A stretch of DNA of 64,000 nucleotides from JASTVH01 sp042862465 (lineage in GTDB: Bacteria > Pseudomonadota > Gammaproteobacteria > Pseudomonadales > Oleiphilaceae). The stretch covers positions 16,502-80,501 of the forward strand of contig JASTVH010000013.1 in the NCBI GenBank assembly GCA_042862465.1, given 5' to 3'. Within the stretch, counting starts at the first letter, position 1. Each line of letters begins with the position of its first letter. Positions 1-8,325 of this stretch are shown piece after piece. The notes under the pieces were generated by a model that had not been told where the DNA came from, made no database searches, and saw only the letters and a list, made by a program, of their open reading frames with translations. Both the position numbers and the translations under genes were made by a program.

Positions 1-399
1 GTCGGGCGACAGCGAAAACGCATCCATCTTGGTAGGCACCCGATGCTCCAGCTCCACAGCAAAATCGTAGAACTGCCCCGTCTCGAAACCGTAGGGGGTA
101 TGTCCCATCAGATCGACCCGGCCGGATTTAAGCGCCAGCTTGGCACGACTGTACGGCATGATGCGTATGTCCAGAGTCATGCCTGCCTCCCTGGCCATCG
201 CCCTGAGCCAATCGATGCTGTACCCGCCCTTCGCTTCCGTGATCAGCGGCGGAAAGGGCTCAAGACCGACCCGCAGTCGGGGCTTTTCGGCAAAGGCCGG
301 CGTCACCGTCATGATCCAGATCATCAAAATGATCTTGCATACCCGATACCGTCCCATTGGCCCCGCCCTGTTGTTTACACCAGCGAGCATTCCTCGCAT
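1..399 (-). CDS. Periplasmic substrate-binding (SBP_bac_3-like) protein, N-terminal part
   Basis: Cut off by the window edge; 133 codons are visible. From the ATG at 399 an AGGAG lies about 10 bases upstream; further in-frame ATGs are at 390 and 357. The N-terminus is a basic then hydrophobic signal peptide ending in TPAFA, followed by RLRVGLEPFPPLI, then GGYSIDWLRAMARE and SGRVDLMG. This order is typical of family 3 extracellular solute-binding proteins, which bind amino acids or similar small solutes in the periplasm. No permease or ATPase gene is visible beside it, so it may be an orphan or sensory binding protein. Its ligand cannot be told. It diverges from the SCP2-alcohol dehydrogenase pair. 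Confidence 0.75.
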   Translation of the reverse strand, partial: MRGMLAGVNNRAGPMGRYRVCKIILMIWIMTVTPAFAEKPRLRVGLEPFPPLITEAKGGYSIDWLRAMAREAGMTLDIRIMPYSRAKLALKSGRVDLMGHTPYGFETGQFYDFAVELEHRVPTKMDAFSLSPD

Positions 400-562
400 A
401 GTTAGGTGGCTCCTGACTCTCTGCGAATGGCCTCAGCGCGCTTTGAAAGCACGCGATGATCTGGAGAGAATCAGAGGCTCTATAAGAGCTTAGCAAGTCC
501 TCACATCGAGAACAGGTTAAAGTGTCGCAGCCTTTGAAGTGCTGTGCCTAAACGTTTTGGCC

Positions 563-591
563 TTGACTTATAGAGTAATAACTCTAAAAAT
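563..591 (+). promoter_or_regulatory. Candidate promoter with MerR-like dyad
   Basis: TTGACT (563-568) is followed by the dyad TAGAGT-AATA-ACTCTA (571-586), and a poor -10 candidate AAAAAT lies 17 bases after the -35. A short dyad placed inside the spacer of a promoter is the arrangement used by MerR-family activators. It sits 33 bases before the SCP2 gene. No merR gene is in the window, so the regulator is inferred only from layout. Confidence 0.35.
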
Positions 592-623
592 CGCTCGAAC
601 ACGGAATCCCCAGGGGAAGTTCA

Positions 624-1172
624 ATGCTACCAAACCGATTCAGACCGATGGTCTCGCAAGCGCGGCGCATCTATGTCCAGTTGATGATGCAGGTGGTCGG
701 CCGTGCCATGCAGGCGATCAGTGAAGTGGACGATGAAGTCCGCAAGGAAACCGCCGTATTGCCGGACGGCTTTCTGTTTGAAATGACCATTATGCCCGAC
801 GGCCCGGCGCTCGTGATGGGCAAGATGCCAGGCGGCCGTCTGCGCTATATGGGCGAGAAGGGTCCCGCAGCGCCGGACCTGAGCATCCAGTTCAAGCACC
901 TGACCCATGCCTTCCTGGTACTGAGTTTCCAGGAAAAGACCTCCCAGTCTTTCGCCAACGACCGCATGCTGGTGGATGGTGATCTGGGTTATTCCCTGCG
1001 CATGGTGCGGGTGCTCAATCGGCTGGAGTCTTTCATTCTGCCCAAGCTCATCGCCGAAAGAGCGGTGAAGGAATACCCCCACGATCTGCATTTGCCCAAG
1101 AAACTAATTCATGGTGCGCGCATTTACTTCCAGGTCGCGACCAACTTGATTGATACGGTGAGAGCGTCATGA
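624..1172 (+). CDS. SCP2 sterol-carrier-domain protein
   Basis: 182 residues with no signal peptide or membrane segment. The central region (about 45-125), including the stretches DLSIQFKHLTHAF and FANDRMLVDGDL, resembles the SCP2 lipid-binding fold seen in sterol carrier proteins and UbiJ-type accessory proteins, which hold hydrophobic ligands. The start at 624 follows AGGGGAAG. The last codons overlap the alcohol dehydrogenase start (ATGA at 1169-1172), so the two are translationally coupled. This suggests it binds or presents a fatty or isoprenoid alcohol to that enzyme. The function is inferred; the domain call is from residue pattern only. Confidence 0.7.
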   Translation: MLPNRFRPMVSQARRIYVQLMMQVVGRAMQAISEVDDEVRKETAVLPDGFLFEMTIMPDGPALVMGKMPGGRLRYMGEKGPAAPDLSIQFKHLTHAFLVLSFQEKTSQSFANDRMLVDGDLGYSLRMVRVLNRLESFILPKLIAERAVKEYPHDLHLPKKLIHGARIYFQVATNLIDTVRAS

Positions 1173-2353
1173 GCAACTATTACGAATTCTATTGCCCGGT
1201 TAAGACCATCGCAGGACAGGCCGCCCTGGAGCACATCCCTTACGAGCTGACCTCGATGGCATCCAAGCGTCCCATGATCATCACCGACAAGGGCGTGCGC
1301 GGCGCCGGTCTTCTCGACCCGATCATCAGTGCCTGTGAAGATGGCAAGGTAGATATCGTTGCCATTTACGACGAGGTGCCGCCGGACTCATCCACCGATG
1401 TGGTGCGCGACATTGCCAAGCTGTACCGCAAGGAAAAGGCGGACGCAATCATCGCCGTAGGTGGTGGTTCCGCGATCGATACCGCCAAGGCGGTCAACAT
1501 CCTCGTCTCCGAAGGTGGTGACGACATCTCCGAATACGCCGGTGCCGGCGTGCTCAAGCACCCGCTCAAGCCCTTCTTCGTGATTCCGACCACGGCGGGT
1601 ACCGGCTCGGAAGTCACCTCCGTGGCGGTCATTTCGGATCCGCGCAAATCCGTGAAGCTGGCGTTTTCCTCGTCCTTCCTATTGCCGAATGCGGCGATCA
1701 TCGACCCGCGCATGACCCTGACCCTGCCGCCGCACATTACCGCGGCCACGGGGATGGATGCCCTCACCCACGCCACCGAGGCCTTCACCTGCATCGCCAA
1801 GAATCCGCTGTCGGATGCGTATGCCTCAGCGGCGGTGAAGAAGATCAACGAGAACCTGCTGAAGGTGATGGACAACCCCAAGGACTCCGAGGGTCGTCTT
1901 GAGCTGGCACAGGCGGCCACCATGGCCGGCATCGCCTTCTCCAACTCCATGGTGGGTCTGGTGCATGCACTCGGCCACAGCCTCGGCGCCCTTTGCCATA
2001 TTCCCCACGGCGTCTGCATGAGTCTGTTCCTGCCCTATGTGCTGGAATACAACATCGAGCAGATCCGTGAACCGCTGGGCGAATTGCTGCTGCACCTGAC
2101 CAGCCCGGAAGTGTATGCGGTGACGCCGCGGGCCCAACGTGCCGAGGAGTCCATTGCCACTATCCGCAAGATGCGTGATGAACTGCATCGCCGCTGCGAC
2201 CTGCCGCGGACCCTGGAGGAAACCGGCAAGGTCTCCTACGAGCAACTGGACAAGATCGCCGAGATGACCGTCGACGACGGATCGATCATGTTCAACCCGC
2301 GCGAAGTCAGCCGGGAAGAAGCCCGTGCCGTTCTGGAGAAAGCCTGGAGCTAA
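1169..2353 (+). CDS. Iron-containing (group III) alcohol dehydrogenase
   Basis: 394 residues, the usual length of Fe-ADH family enzymes that oxidise primary alcohols with NAD(P). Seen: the nucleotide-binding GGGSAIDTAK near residue 96, PTTAGTGSEVT, and the metal-binding region GMDALTHATEA followed by GHSLGALCHIPHG, which supplies the conserved Asp and His ligands. It overlaps the SCP2 gene by four bases. Substrate is unknown; in hydrocarbon-using marine bacteria such enzymes often handle medium- or long-chain alcohols, and an SCP2 partner would fit a hydrophobic substrate. A strong hairpin follows the stop codon. Confidence 0.9.
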   Translation: MSNYYEFYCPVKTIAGQAALEHIPYELTSMASKRPMIITDKGVRGAGLLDPIISACEDGKVDIVAIYDEVPPDSSTDVVRDIAKLYRKEKADAIIAVGGGSAIDTAKAVNILVSEGGDDISEYAGAGVLKHPLKPFFVIPTTAGTGSEVTSVAVISDPRKSVKLAFSSSFLLPNAAIIDPRMTLTLPPHITAATGMDALTHATEAFTCIAKNPLSDAYASAAVKKINENLLKVMDNPKDSEGRLELAQAATMAGIAFSNSMVGLVHALGHSLGALCHIPHGVCMSLFLPYVLEYNIEQIREPLGELLLHLTSPEVYAVTPRAQRAEESIATIRKMRDELHRRCDLPRTLEETGKVSYEQLDKIAEMTVDDGSIMFNPREVSREEARAVLEKAWS

Positions 2354-2367
2354 GACGGCAAGACTAT

Positions 2368-2395
2368 GCCGGACGCCTGGTGGCAGGCGTCCGGC
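2368..2395. terminator. Hairpin between convergent genes
   Basis: A perfect 12-bp stem, GCCGGACGCCTG paired with CAGGCGTCCGGC around a GTGG loop, fills the gap between the stops of the alcohol dehydrogenase (+) and ybbP (-). There is no clear T-run on either side, so termination efficiency is uncertain. Confidence 0.5.
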
Positions 2396-2398
2396 GTA

Positions 2399-4888
2399 TT
2401 ACCCTTCCAGTCGCCGCAACAACAACATGGGCGACACATTGAGCACCGGCCGCAACTGCAACCGACCGAACACCATCAATAGCATCACGCTGGCGCCGGT
2501 CAACAGTCCCCATACCGGCCAATGCCAGTAGAACTGGCCTTCGAACAGCTGATACTGCAGACCCCAAACCGCCAATTCAGCGGCGGCAACCCCCAGTAGT
2601 CCCGACACCAAGCCCATCACGGCAAATTCCATAAGCGTGCTCCTTACCAGCAAATGACGCTGGGCCCCCAGAGTACGCAACAAAGCCCCTTCCCGCTGAC
2701 GTTCCTGCAGCGTGGCGTTGACCACCGCCCCCATCACCAGAATGGCCGCCACCAGGATCAGCCCCAGTATGGCTTCGATCGCCGCGGTGACCTGGGCGAT
2801 GATCTGGCGGATGCGCTCGATGAAATGATCAATTTCGAGAATCGTGACCGTTGGGAACCGCTGGCCCAGCTGGTTGAGGATTTCCTTGTGATCCCGGGGC
2901 AGATAGAAGGCGGTAATATAGGTGGCCGGAAACTCGTCCAGCGCACCGGGCGGGAAGGCCATGTAGAAATTGGGTCGCATACTGTCCCACTGGACATTGC
3001 GGATGGAACGGACCGTAGCGCTTTTCTTGCGCTCGCCGATGGTGAATGTAAGCTCATCCCCCAATGTCACGCCGAGACGATCCGCCAGACGGGACTCGAT
3101 GGACACGGCATCCTGTTCGCCCTCACGCCACCAGCGCCCCGACCTGAGGCTGTTGTCTGAGGCGATCTTATCCATCCAGGTAAGGTTGAGTTCCCGGTTC
3201 AGCGCATTGACTTCCTCATCCTTGCTTACGGCCTCCTTAACCGGTTGCCCGTTCAGTTCCGTCAGGCGGCCCCGGACCATGGGGTAAAGCTGCGTGGACT
3301 CGAGATCGTTTTCCTGCAGAAAACCGCGCACATCCGCCACCGCATCCGGGGCGATGTTGATCAGGAAGTGATTGGGCGCGTCTTCCGGCAATTGGGCCTG
3401 CCAGTCCGCCAGTAACGAACTGCGCACCAGAAACAGGACCGCCGCGAGCAGCACCGTCATGGAAAACACGGCCATCTGCGCAAGACTGGACCGCCGATGG
3501 CGATAGAGGGACACCAGAGCCAGGCGCCAGCTCCCTCCCCGCGGTTGCACCCTTTTGAGCAACCCGATCAGGAGACCCGACAGGCCGCCCAATACCACCA
3601 GCACAACCAGCAGCCCCCCAATCAACGCCGCCACCAGCCACCACTCCCTGGCATACAGCCACAGCAGACCGGCCATCGCCAGCAACGCAATCAACAGCAT
3701 GGGGACCACGCCTTCGCCCTGTCCCTGGCTCTGGGACCGCAATACGCGCATGGCGGGAATACCTCGCAACTGCCGAATCGGCGGATAGGCAAACGCGAAC
3801 AGGGCCACCAGGGCCGTCAGGAAGGCCGGCCACAGGGCGGAGACTTCAATATGCCAAGGCGCAGGCTCATCGAGCAGCCGGTTGGCAATGACGACCAGCC
3901 CCATGAACCCGGGCAAGGACACCAGCACGCCGGCAATCCCCCCAACGACGCCCCAAACCAGCAGACGCACCCGGTAAAGCCGGTTGATCTGGGCTCCGGT
4001 CATTCCCAGGGTTTTGAGCAGCGCCACAGAATCACGCTGGCGTAACGCGTACTGCCGGCTGGCAACGGCCACCGCCACCGCAGCCAGCAGCACCGCCAGA
4101 CTGCCGCCCAAAAGCAGATAGCGCTCGGCCCGATCCAGGGATTCCGAGAGGGTCCGGCCATCGCGGATACTCTCCCACTCGTGACTGGGCCCCAGCTTGG
4201 GCTTTAGCCATTGATAAAAACCATCGAGCGCGGTTTCTTCACCGGCAAAGAGATTCACGTACTCGACCCGACTGCCGGGCTGGATCACCCCGGTCTCGGG
4301 GACGTCGTCGACATGAAAGATGACTCGCGGGGCCAGCGCCGCCATGCGGAAACTGGCGTCAGGCTCACGCTGCAGCAGGTAACTGATGGTGAAGGACTTC
4401 TGACCAATCGTCAGCGAGTCGCCAATCTGCAGATCCAGCAGCTTCAACAGGCGTGGATTGACCCAGATATGGCCTCGCTCTGGTCCATGGGACAACTTGA
4501 GCCTTGGCCCATCCGCCGACGCCTGAACTTCCACTTCACCCCGCAATGGATATTCCGGACTGACCGCCTTGACCGAAACCAGCTGGAAACGGCCCTGCCC
4601 TTGCACCATGGTCGAAAACCGCACCATGCGGGCCGTTTCCAGGCCCAGGCTTCGGGCTTCGTAACGCCAGGCTTGAGGAATGGGCTCCCCGTTCTCGCTG
4701 TCCAGCTGGCGATCCGCCGCCAGGAACTGGGTGGCCGAGCTGATCAGGGTGAAACGCAGGTGAGCCGCAAACAACGTGATCATGGAGACGGTGGCCACCG
4801 CCACTATCAGGGCCGCCAGAACAACCCGCACTTCCCGTTGCCGCCAGTCACGCCGGCTGGACCACAGAAACAGACGCCAGAAACTCAT
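2399..4888 (-). CDS. ybbP: ABC transporter permease, YbbP type
   Basis: 829 residues with an N-terminal membrane anchor (about 22-45), a large periplasmic domain, a first multi-membrane block near residues 250-470 with a FtsX-like segment, a second periplasmic domain, and a C-terminal FtsX-like block (about 700-820). This two-block layout is that of YbbP, partner of the YbbA ATPase. Its start overlaps the end of ybbA by four bases. The gene order tesA divergent from ybbA-ybbP is the same as in E. coli. The transported molecule is not established; a role in extruding acyl or other hydrophobic products has been suggested from the tesA linkage. Confidence 0.88.
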   Translation of the reverse strand: MSFWRLFLWSSRRDWRQREVRVVLAALIVAVATVSMITLFAAHLRFTLISSATQFLAADRQLDSENGEPIPQAWRYEARSLGLETARMVRFSTMVQGQGRFQLVSVKAVSPEYPLRGEVEVQASADGPRLKLSHGPERGHIWVNPRLLKLLDLQIGDSLTIGQKSFTISYLLQREPDASFRMAALAPRVIFHVDDVPETGVIQPGSRVEYVNLFAGEETALDGFYQWLKPKLGPSHEWESIRDGRTLSESLDRAERYLLLGGSLAVLLAAVAVAVASRQYALRQRDSVALLKTLGMTGAQINRLYRVRLLVWGVVGGIAGVLVSLPGFMGLVVIANRLLDEPAPWHIEVSALWPAFLTALVALFAFAYPPIRQLRGIPAMRVLRSQSQGQGEGVVPMLLIALLAMAGLLWLYAREWWLVAALIGGLLVVLVVLGGLSGLLIGLLKRVQPRGGSWRLALVSLYRHRRSSLAQMAVFSMTVLLAAVLFLVRSSLLADWQAQLPEDAPNHFLINIAPDAVADVRGFLQENDLESTQLYPMVRGRLTELNGQPVKEAVSKDEEVNALNRELNLTWMDKIASDNSLRSGRWWREGEQDAVSIESRLADRLGVTLGDELTFTIGERKKSATVRSIRNVQWDSMRPNFYMAFPPGALDEFPATYITAFYLPRDHKEILNQLGQRFPTVTILEIDHFIERIRQIIAQVTAAIEAILGLILVAAILVMGAVVNATLQERQREGALLRTLGAQRHLLVRSTLMEFAVMGLVSGLLGVAAAELAVWGLQYQLFEGQFYWHWPVWGLLTGASVMLLMVFGRLQLRPVLNVSPMLLLRRLEG

Positions 4889-5610
4889 GCGGTGGCATCC
4901 TCCAGCTGGCCGGCCTCGATGTTGAGGTGCCGGCTGCAGCGTTCGGCCAGATGCGGGTCGTGGGTCACCATGACCAGCGTGGTGCCCTGCTCCCGATTAA
5001 GCGCCATCAACAGGTCTGCGATCTGCTGGCCGGTGTGGTTATCCAGGTTACCCGTGGGTTCGTCGGCAAACAGCACCCGGGGAGCCGCCGCAAAGGCCCG
5101 GGCAATGGCCACACGCTGCTGTTCACCGCCGCTAAGCTGCCGTGGCGTATGGTGCAGCCGGTCACCCAGCCCAACCCTTTCCAGCAGCGCGCGCGCCTCG
5201 CCCACCGCATCGCGATTGCCTTTCAGCTCCAGCGGCAACATCACATTCTCGACAGCACTCAGCGCCGGTAAAAGCTGAAAGGACTGGAAGACAAAGCCTA
5301 CCAGGTCCCCACGAATTGCCGCCCGGCGATCTTCATCCCAAGCGCTGATGGGATGCCCGTCCAGCTCGATGGTGCCCTCGCTCGGCACATCCAGCCCGGC
5401 CAGCAACCCCAGCAGGGTGGTTTTGCCGGAGCCCGAGCGACCTACGATCGCCACCGATTCCCCTGCCTTGATTTCCAGGTTGATGCCTTGCAATATCGTC
5501 AGCGACGAGTGCTCGAGGGGAACCCGGTGGGTCACCCCGGAAGCCCGGATCATGACCTTCTCAACGTTCGTTTCGGAAGACGGTGAATACATCGCTTGCG
5601 GGTTATTCAA
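4885..5610 (-). CDS. ybbA: ABC transporter ATP-binding protein, YbbA type
   Basis: 241 residues. Walker A GRSGSGKT at 57-64, signature LSGGEQQ at 159-165 and Walker B VLFADEP at 179-185 are intact, and the protein is of the LolD/MacB-like small ATPase class that works with FtsX-type permeases. I choose the TTG at 5610 because AGGAG lies six bases upstream; the later in-frame ATG at 5592 has no ribosome-binding site. It is coupled to ybbP by a four-base overlap, and it starts 56 bases from the divergent tesA start. Confidence 0.9.
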   Translation of the reverse strand: MNNPQAMYSPSSETNVEKVMIRASGVTHRVPLEHSSLTILQGINLEIKAGESVAIVGRSGSGKTTLLGLLAGLDVPSEGTIELDGHPISAWDEDRRAAIRGDLVGFVFQSFQLLPALSAVENVMLPLELKGNRDAVGEARALLERVGLGDRLHHTPRQLSGGEQQRVAIARAFAAAPRVLFADEPTGNLDNHTGQQIADLLMALNREQGTTLVMVTHDPHLAERCSRHLNIEAGQLEDATA

Positions 5611-5666
5611 AGGAGTCTCCTGGTGGCCTGTCCCTGTTCATTTTTCAATTTACGGGTCTGCAGCGT

Positions 5667-6323
5667 ATGAGATCACATCTTAAAGCCCTGTTCATCCTGA
5701 TCCTGCTGACCTTCCCGCTTGCAGCCTGGAGCACGGGAGCGCCTACCCTGCTGATTCTGGGCGACAGCCTGAGTGCCGGCTACGGTGTTCCCACCGGTGA
5801 GGGTTGGGTCAGCCTGCTCGATGACCGGCTGCAGAAGAGGGGCATGGAGTTTCAGGTCAGGAATGCCAGCATCAGTGGCGAAACCACCGACGGCGGGGCC
5901 CGGCGGCTGCCGGACCTGCTGGACCGGTACGATCCGGCCATAGTGGTGATTGAACTGGGCGGCAACGATGGGCTGCGCGGCTTTCCGCCCCAGGTGACCC
6001 GAGACAACCTCGCGGACATGATCACCCGCGCACAGTCCCGGGGAGCTCAGGTCCTGTTGATTGGCATGCGCCTGCCACCCAATTACGGCCCCCAGTATAC
6101 CCAGGCCTTTGCCCGCATCTTTCCGGCCCTGGCCGATGAACATGATATCGCCCTGGTGCCTTTCCTGCTCAAGGACGTCTACAACCATGACGGGATGATG
6201 CAGGGGGACGGCATTCACCCCAATGCTTCCGCACAGTCACGCTTGTTGAGCAACGTCTGGCCCTACCTGGAACCGCTGCTCTCGGAGGCCAAAAAGGCGC
6301 AGGCTCGGGCTTCCGACCAGTAA
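5667..6323 (+). CDS. tesA: Periplasmic arylesterase / acyl-CoA thioesterase I (SGNH hydrolase)
   Basis: 218 residues from the ATG at 5667, which begins a signal peptide (RSHLKALFILILLTFPLAAW). The SGNH blocks are clear: GDSLSAGYG with nucleophile Ser34, the GGND block, and DGIHPN with the catalytic Asp-His near the C-terminus. TesA hydrolyses acyl thioesters and aryl or lysophospholipid esters in the periplasm. An upstream in-frame start at 5583 exists but would run through ybbA and spoil the signal peptide. The 3' end overlaps the convergent hydrolase gene by 61 bases. Confidence 0.9.
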   Translation: MRSHLKALFILILLTFPLAAWSTGAPTLLILGDSLSAGYGVPTGEGWVSLLDDRLQKRGMEFQVRNASISGETTDGGARRLPDLLDRYDPAIVVIELGGNDGLRGFPPQVTRDNLADMITRAQSRGAQVLLIGMRLPPNYGPQYTQAFARIFPALADEHDIALVPFLLKDVYNHDGMMQGDGIHPNASAQSRLLSNVWPYLEPLLSEAKKAQARASDQ

Positions 6324-7231
6324 TCCTCGCCTTTCCAGTGCACAAAGCCGACGTGGCCACCCCAGCGCGGTGTTTCCAGCTCCACGTGAGGATTCCCGCC
6401 GACCTCGGATTCAGGGAAACAGGCCGGTGTCAGGAAAGGATCGTCCAGCGCGTTGACGATCAGCGTCGGCCGTCGGATGGCCGGTATGAATCGGCGGCTG
6501 GAACATTGTGTCCAGTAATCCTCGGCGTCCCGGAAACCGTGCATGGGCGCGGTGTAGCGGTCGTCGAACTGGGCGAAGGTCTGTATCCGGTCAAGCCCGC
6601 TCAAATCCAGTTGCCGGGGAAATAGCCGACTCTTCTGGCGGAGCTTTTCCCGAAGGTCCTTGAGGAACCGGTTCATATAGATGCGGTTTTCCGGTGCGGC
6701 GAGCTTCTCTGCCGCGTGGGCCAGATCGCAGGGTACCGAAAACGCCATGCAGCGGCCGATGCGCGGATCGGCGCCCCCTCCCTGCTCCCCCAGATACACC
6801 AGACTGAGGTTGCCACCGATACTGAAACCCACCAGATCCACCTGCCGGTAATCCCCCTGGTGCAGGGCATGCCGGATCACCCAGTCCAGGTCCTCGGTGG
6901 CGCCGGAGTGGTAGAACCGCAGCAAACGGTTCATCTGTCCGCCGCAGGAGCGAAAATTCCAGGCCAGCACATCCCATCCGGCCACCTGCAGTGCCCTGAC
7001 CATTCCCAGCACATAGGGCCGGCGGCTGTGGCCCTCCAGGCCATGGCTCACCACTGCCAGACGGGAGCTTCCCTGGCGGTACCAGTCGAGATCGAGAAAA
7101 TCCCCATCCGGCGTATCGATGCGCTCGGGGACGGGATCGCCGGGACTGACACGGCGAAACAGGGTCGGCCAGACAGTCTGGACATGGGGGTTACGCAACA
7201 AAAGCGGCGGTTTGAAAGCTTCAAAGTCCAT
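6263..7231 (-). CDS. Alpha/beta hydrolase, YheT family
   Basis: 322 residues. The oxyanion-side motif HGLEGHS (63-69), the nucleophile elbow GFSIGGN with Ser137, the acid region NALDDPF near 260 and GGHVGF near 295 complete an alpha/beta-hydrolase triad. The N-terminal LRNPHVQTVWPTL is characteristic of the YheT/ABHD1-3 group, whose eukaryotic members act on lipid esters. The bacterial substrate is unknown. It starts six bases after the uspE stop, so the two probably share a transcript, and it ends inside tesA on the opposite strand. Confidence 0.85.
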   Translation of the reverse strand: MDFEAFKPPLLLRNPHVQTVWPTLFRRVSPGDPVPERIDTPDGDFLDLDWYRQGSSRLAVVSHGLEGHSRRPYVLGMVRALQVAGWDVLAWNFRSCGGQMNRLLRFYHSGATEDLDWVIRHALHQGDYRQVDLVGFSIGGNLSLVYLGEQGGGADPRIGRCMAFSVPCDLAHAAEKLAAPENRIYMNRFLKDLREKLRQKSRLFPRQLDLSGLDRIQTFAQFDDRYTAPMHGFRDAEDYWTQCSSRRFIPAIRRPTLIVNALDDPFLTPACFPESEVGGNPHVELETPRWGGHVGFVHWKGEDYWSEARACAFLASESSGSR

Positions 7232-7237
7232 CCGGAA

Positions 7238-8149
7238 TCACCACAGGATCAGCAGGTCGGCATCCACCAGATCCATTACGCGTTCGGCCGTACTCCCGAT
7301 CAGCAGTCGATCAAGCCCCGTACGGGAAACCGCCCCCAGGACCACCAGATCGATGGCCTCGCGCTTTACCGTCTCGGGAATTACCGTCTCGGCCGGGCCC
7401 TCTTCGAAATGCACCATGGTGGTACTCTCGACACGATTTTCCAGCAACGCATCCAGCGCCTTCTGGTGCGTATCCCGAATCTCACCACGCAGGCTATCCA
7501 TATCGACCATGAGAGCGTCGAATTCCGGTACCAGGCCCGTGGGCATCGGTTCACAGGCATGAATGACATGCAGCTCCGCCGGTAGCTGGACGGCCAGGTC
7601 ATGACTGGTTTCGAGAATACGTTCATCCCGTGACGAATCGCCGGTGTCTGATTCATGTTCATGGGTCGGATCGACGCAGGCCGCCAGGCGGATGTGGTCT
7701 TCCCACATAATTTCCCGAACCAGCAGCAGCGGGATCGACAGTTCACGAATCAGGTGCCAGTCCCCGGGGGTCAGCAGCACCCGCGCCAGGGCCGAATGGT
7801 GATGGGTGGTCTTGACGACCAGATCCGCACCGATGGCCTCGGCCTCCCGTTTGACCGCCTCATAGAGGGGCTTGGCCCAGTGCACGGCGGTCGAGACCTC
7901 GACACCTTCCTTGTGCAGGTCCTCCGCCTGCTCTTCCAGCCATCGTTCCCGTCCCTTGATGTAGCCGGCACGGGCCTCCTCGAAGCCTTGGCGGTCAAAC
8001 AGGTAAGCCCGTTCCAGTGCCGAGCTGTAATCAGCCACGAACAGGTGGACCGCCGCCCCGTAACGCTGGGCCAGAAGCCGGGCGCGCTGAATGACCGGCT
8101 GATTGTTTTCCTCGGGGTTGAGAACCACTAGTAGTTTGCTGTAACTCAT
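7238..8149 (-). CDS. uspE: Tandem-domain universal stress protein, UspE type
   Basis: About 303 residues with two Usp domains. The second ends with GAVSRTGLDRLLIGSTAE, the G-x2-G-x9-G-S/T nucleotide-binding signature; the first domain is degenerate, as in UspE. Three ATG codons occur in a row at 8155, 8152 and 8149; an AAGGA places the last at best spacing. UspE-type proteins are cytoplasmic and linked to stress survival and motility. It leads into the YheT-like hydrolase gene. Its start faces the tRNA-Asn promoter, so the two may interfere. Confidence 0.88.
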   Translation of the reverse strand: MSYSKLLVVLNPEENNQPVIQRARLLAQRYGAAVHLFVADYSSALERAYLFDRQGFEEARAGYIKGRERWLEEQAEDLHKEGVEVSTAVHWAKPLYEAVKREAEAIGADLVVKTTHHHSALARVLLTPGDWHLIRELSIPLLLVREIMWEDHIRLAACVDPTHEHESDTGDSSRDERILETSHDLAVQLPAELHVIHACEPMPTGLVPEFDALMVDMDSLRGEIRDTHQKALDALLENRVESTTMVHFEEGPAETVIPETVKREAIDLVVLGAVSRTGLDRLLIGSTAERVMDLVDADLLILW

Positions 8150-8172
8150 CATCATTCCTTTAGCAGGTGCCC

Positions 8173-8201
8173 TTGACGGCATCCGGGGAAAACCGTAATA
8201 T
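8173..8201 (+). promoter_or_regulatory. Promoter of first tRNA-Asn
   Basis: TTGACG, a 17-base spacer and TAATAT, followed by a GC-rich discriminator (TCGCGCC), stand 16 bases before the tRNA. A GC-rich discriminator is typical of stable-RNA promoters under stringent control. The second tRNA-Asn gene has the same -10 and a nearly identical layout. Confidence 0.7.
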
Positions 8202-8216
8202 TCGCGCCAACTTGAT

Positions 8217-8292
8217 TCCCCGATAGCTCAGTTGGTAGAGCAACGGACTGTTAATCCGTGGGTCGCTGGTTCGAGCCCAGCTCGGGGAGCCA
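8217..8292 (+). tRNA. tRNA-Asn (GTT)
   Basis: 76 bases with encoded CCA. Acceptor arms TCCCCGA and TCGGGGA pair perfectly, the T arm carries GGTTCGAGCCC, and the anticodon GTT is at 8250-8252. The sequence is identical to the tRNA at 27503-27578. Confidence 0.97.
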
Positions 8293-8325
8293 CCTCTCCT
8301 TTCGCAACTCCCCTATCCGTCGATT

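Noticed and set aside
1..399. Amino-acid ABC transporter operon around the binding protein
   Set aside because: No permease or ATPase gene of that type is adjacent within the window; the same holds for the protein at 51538-52287.
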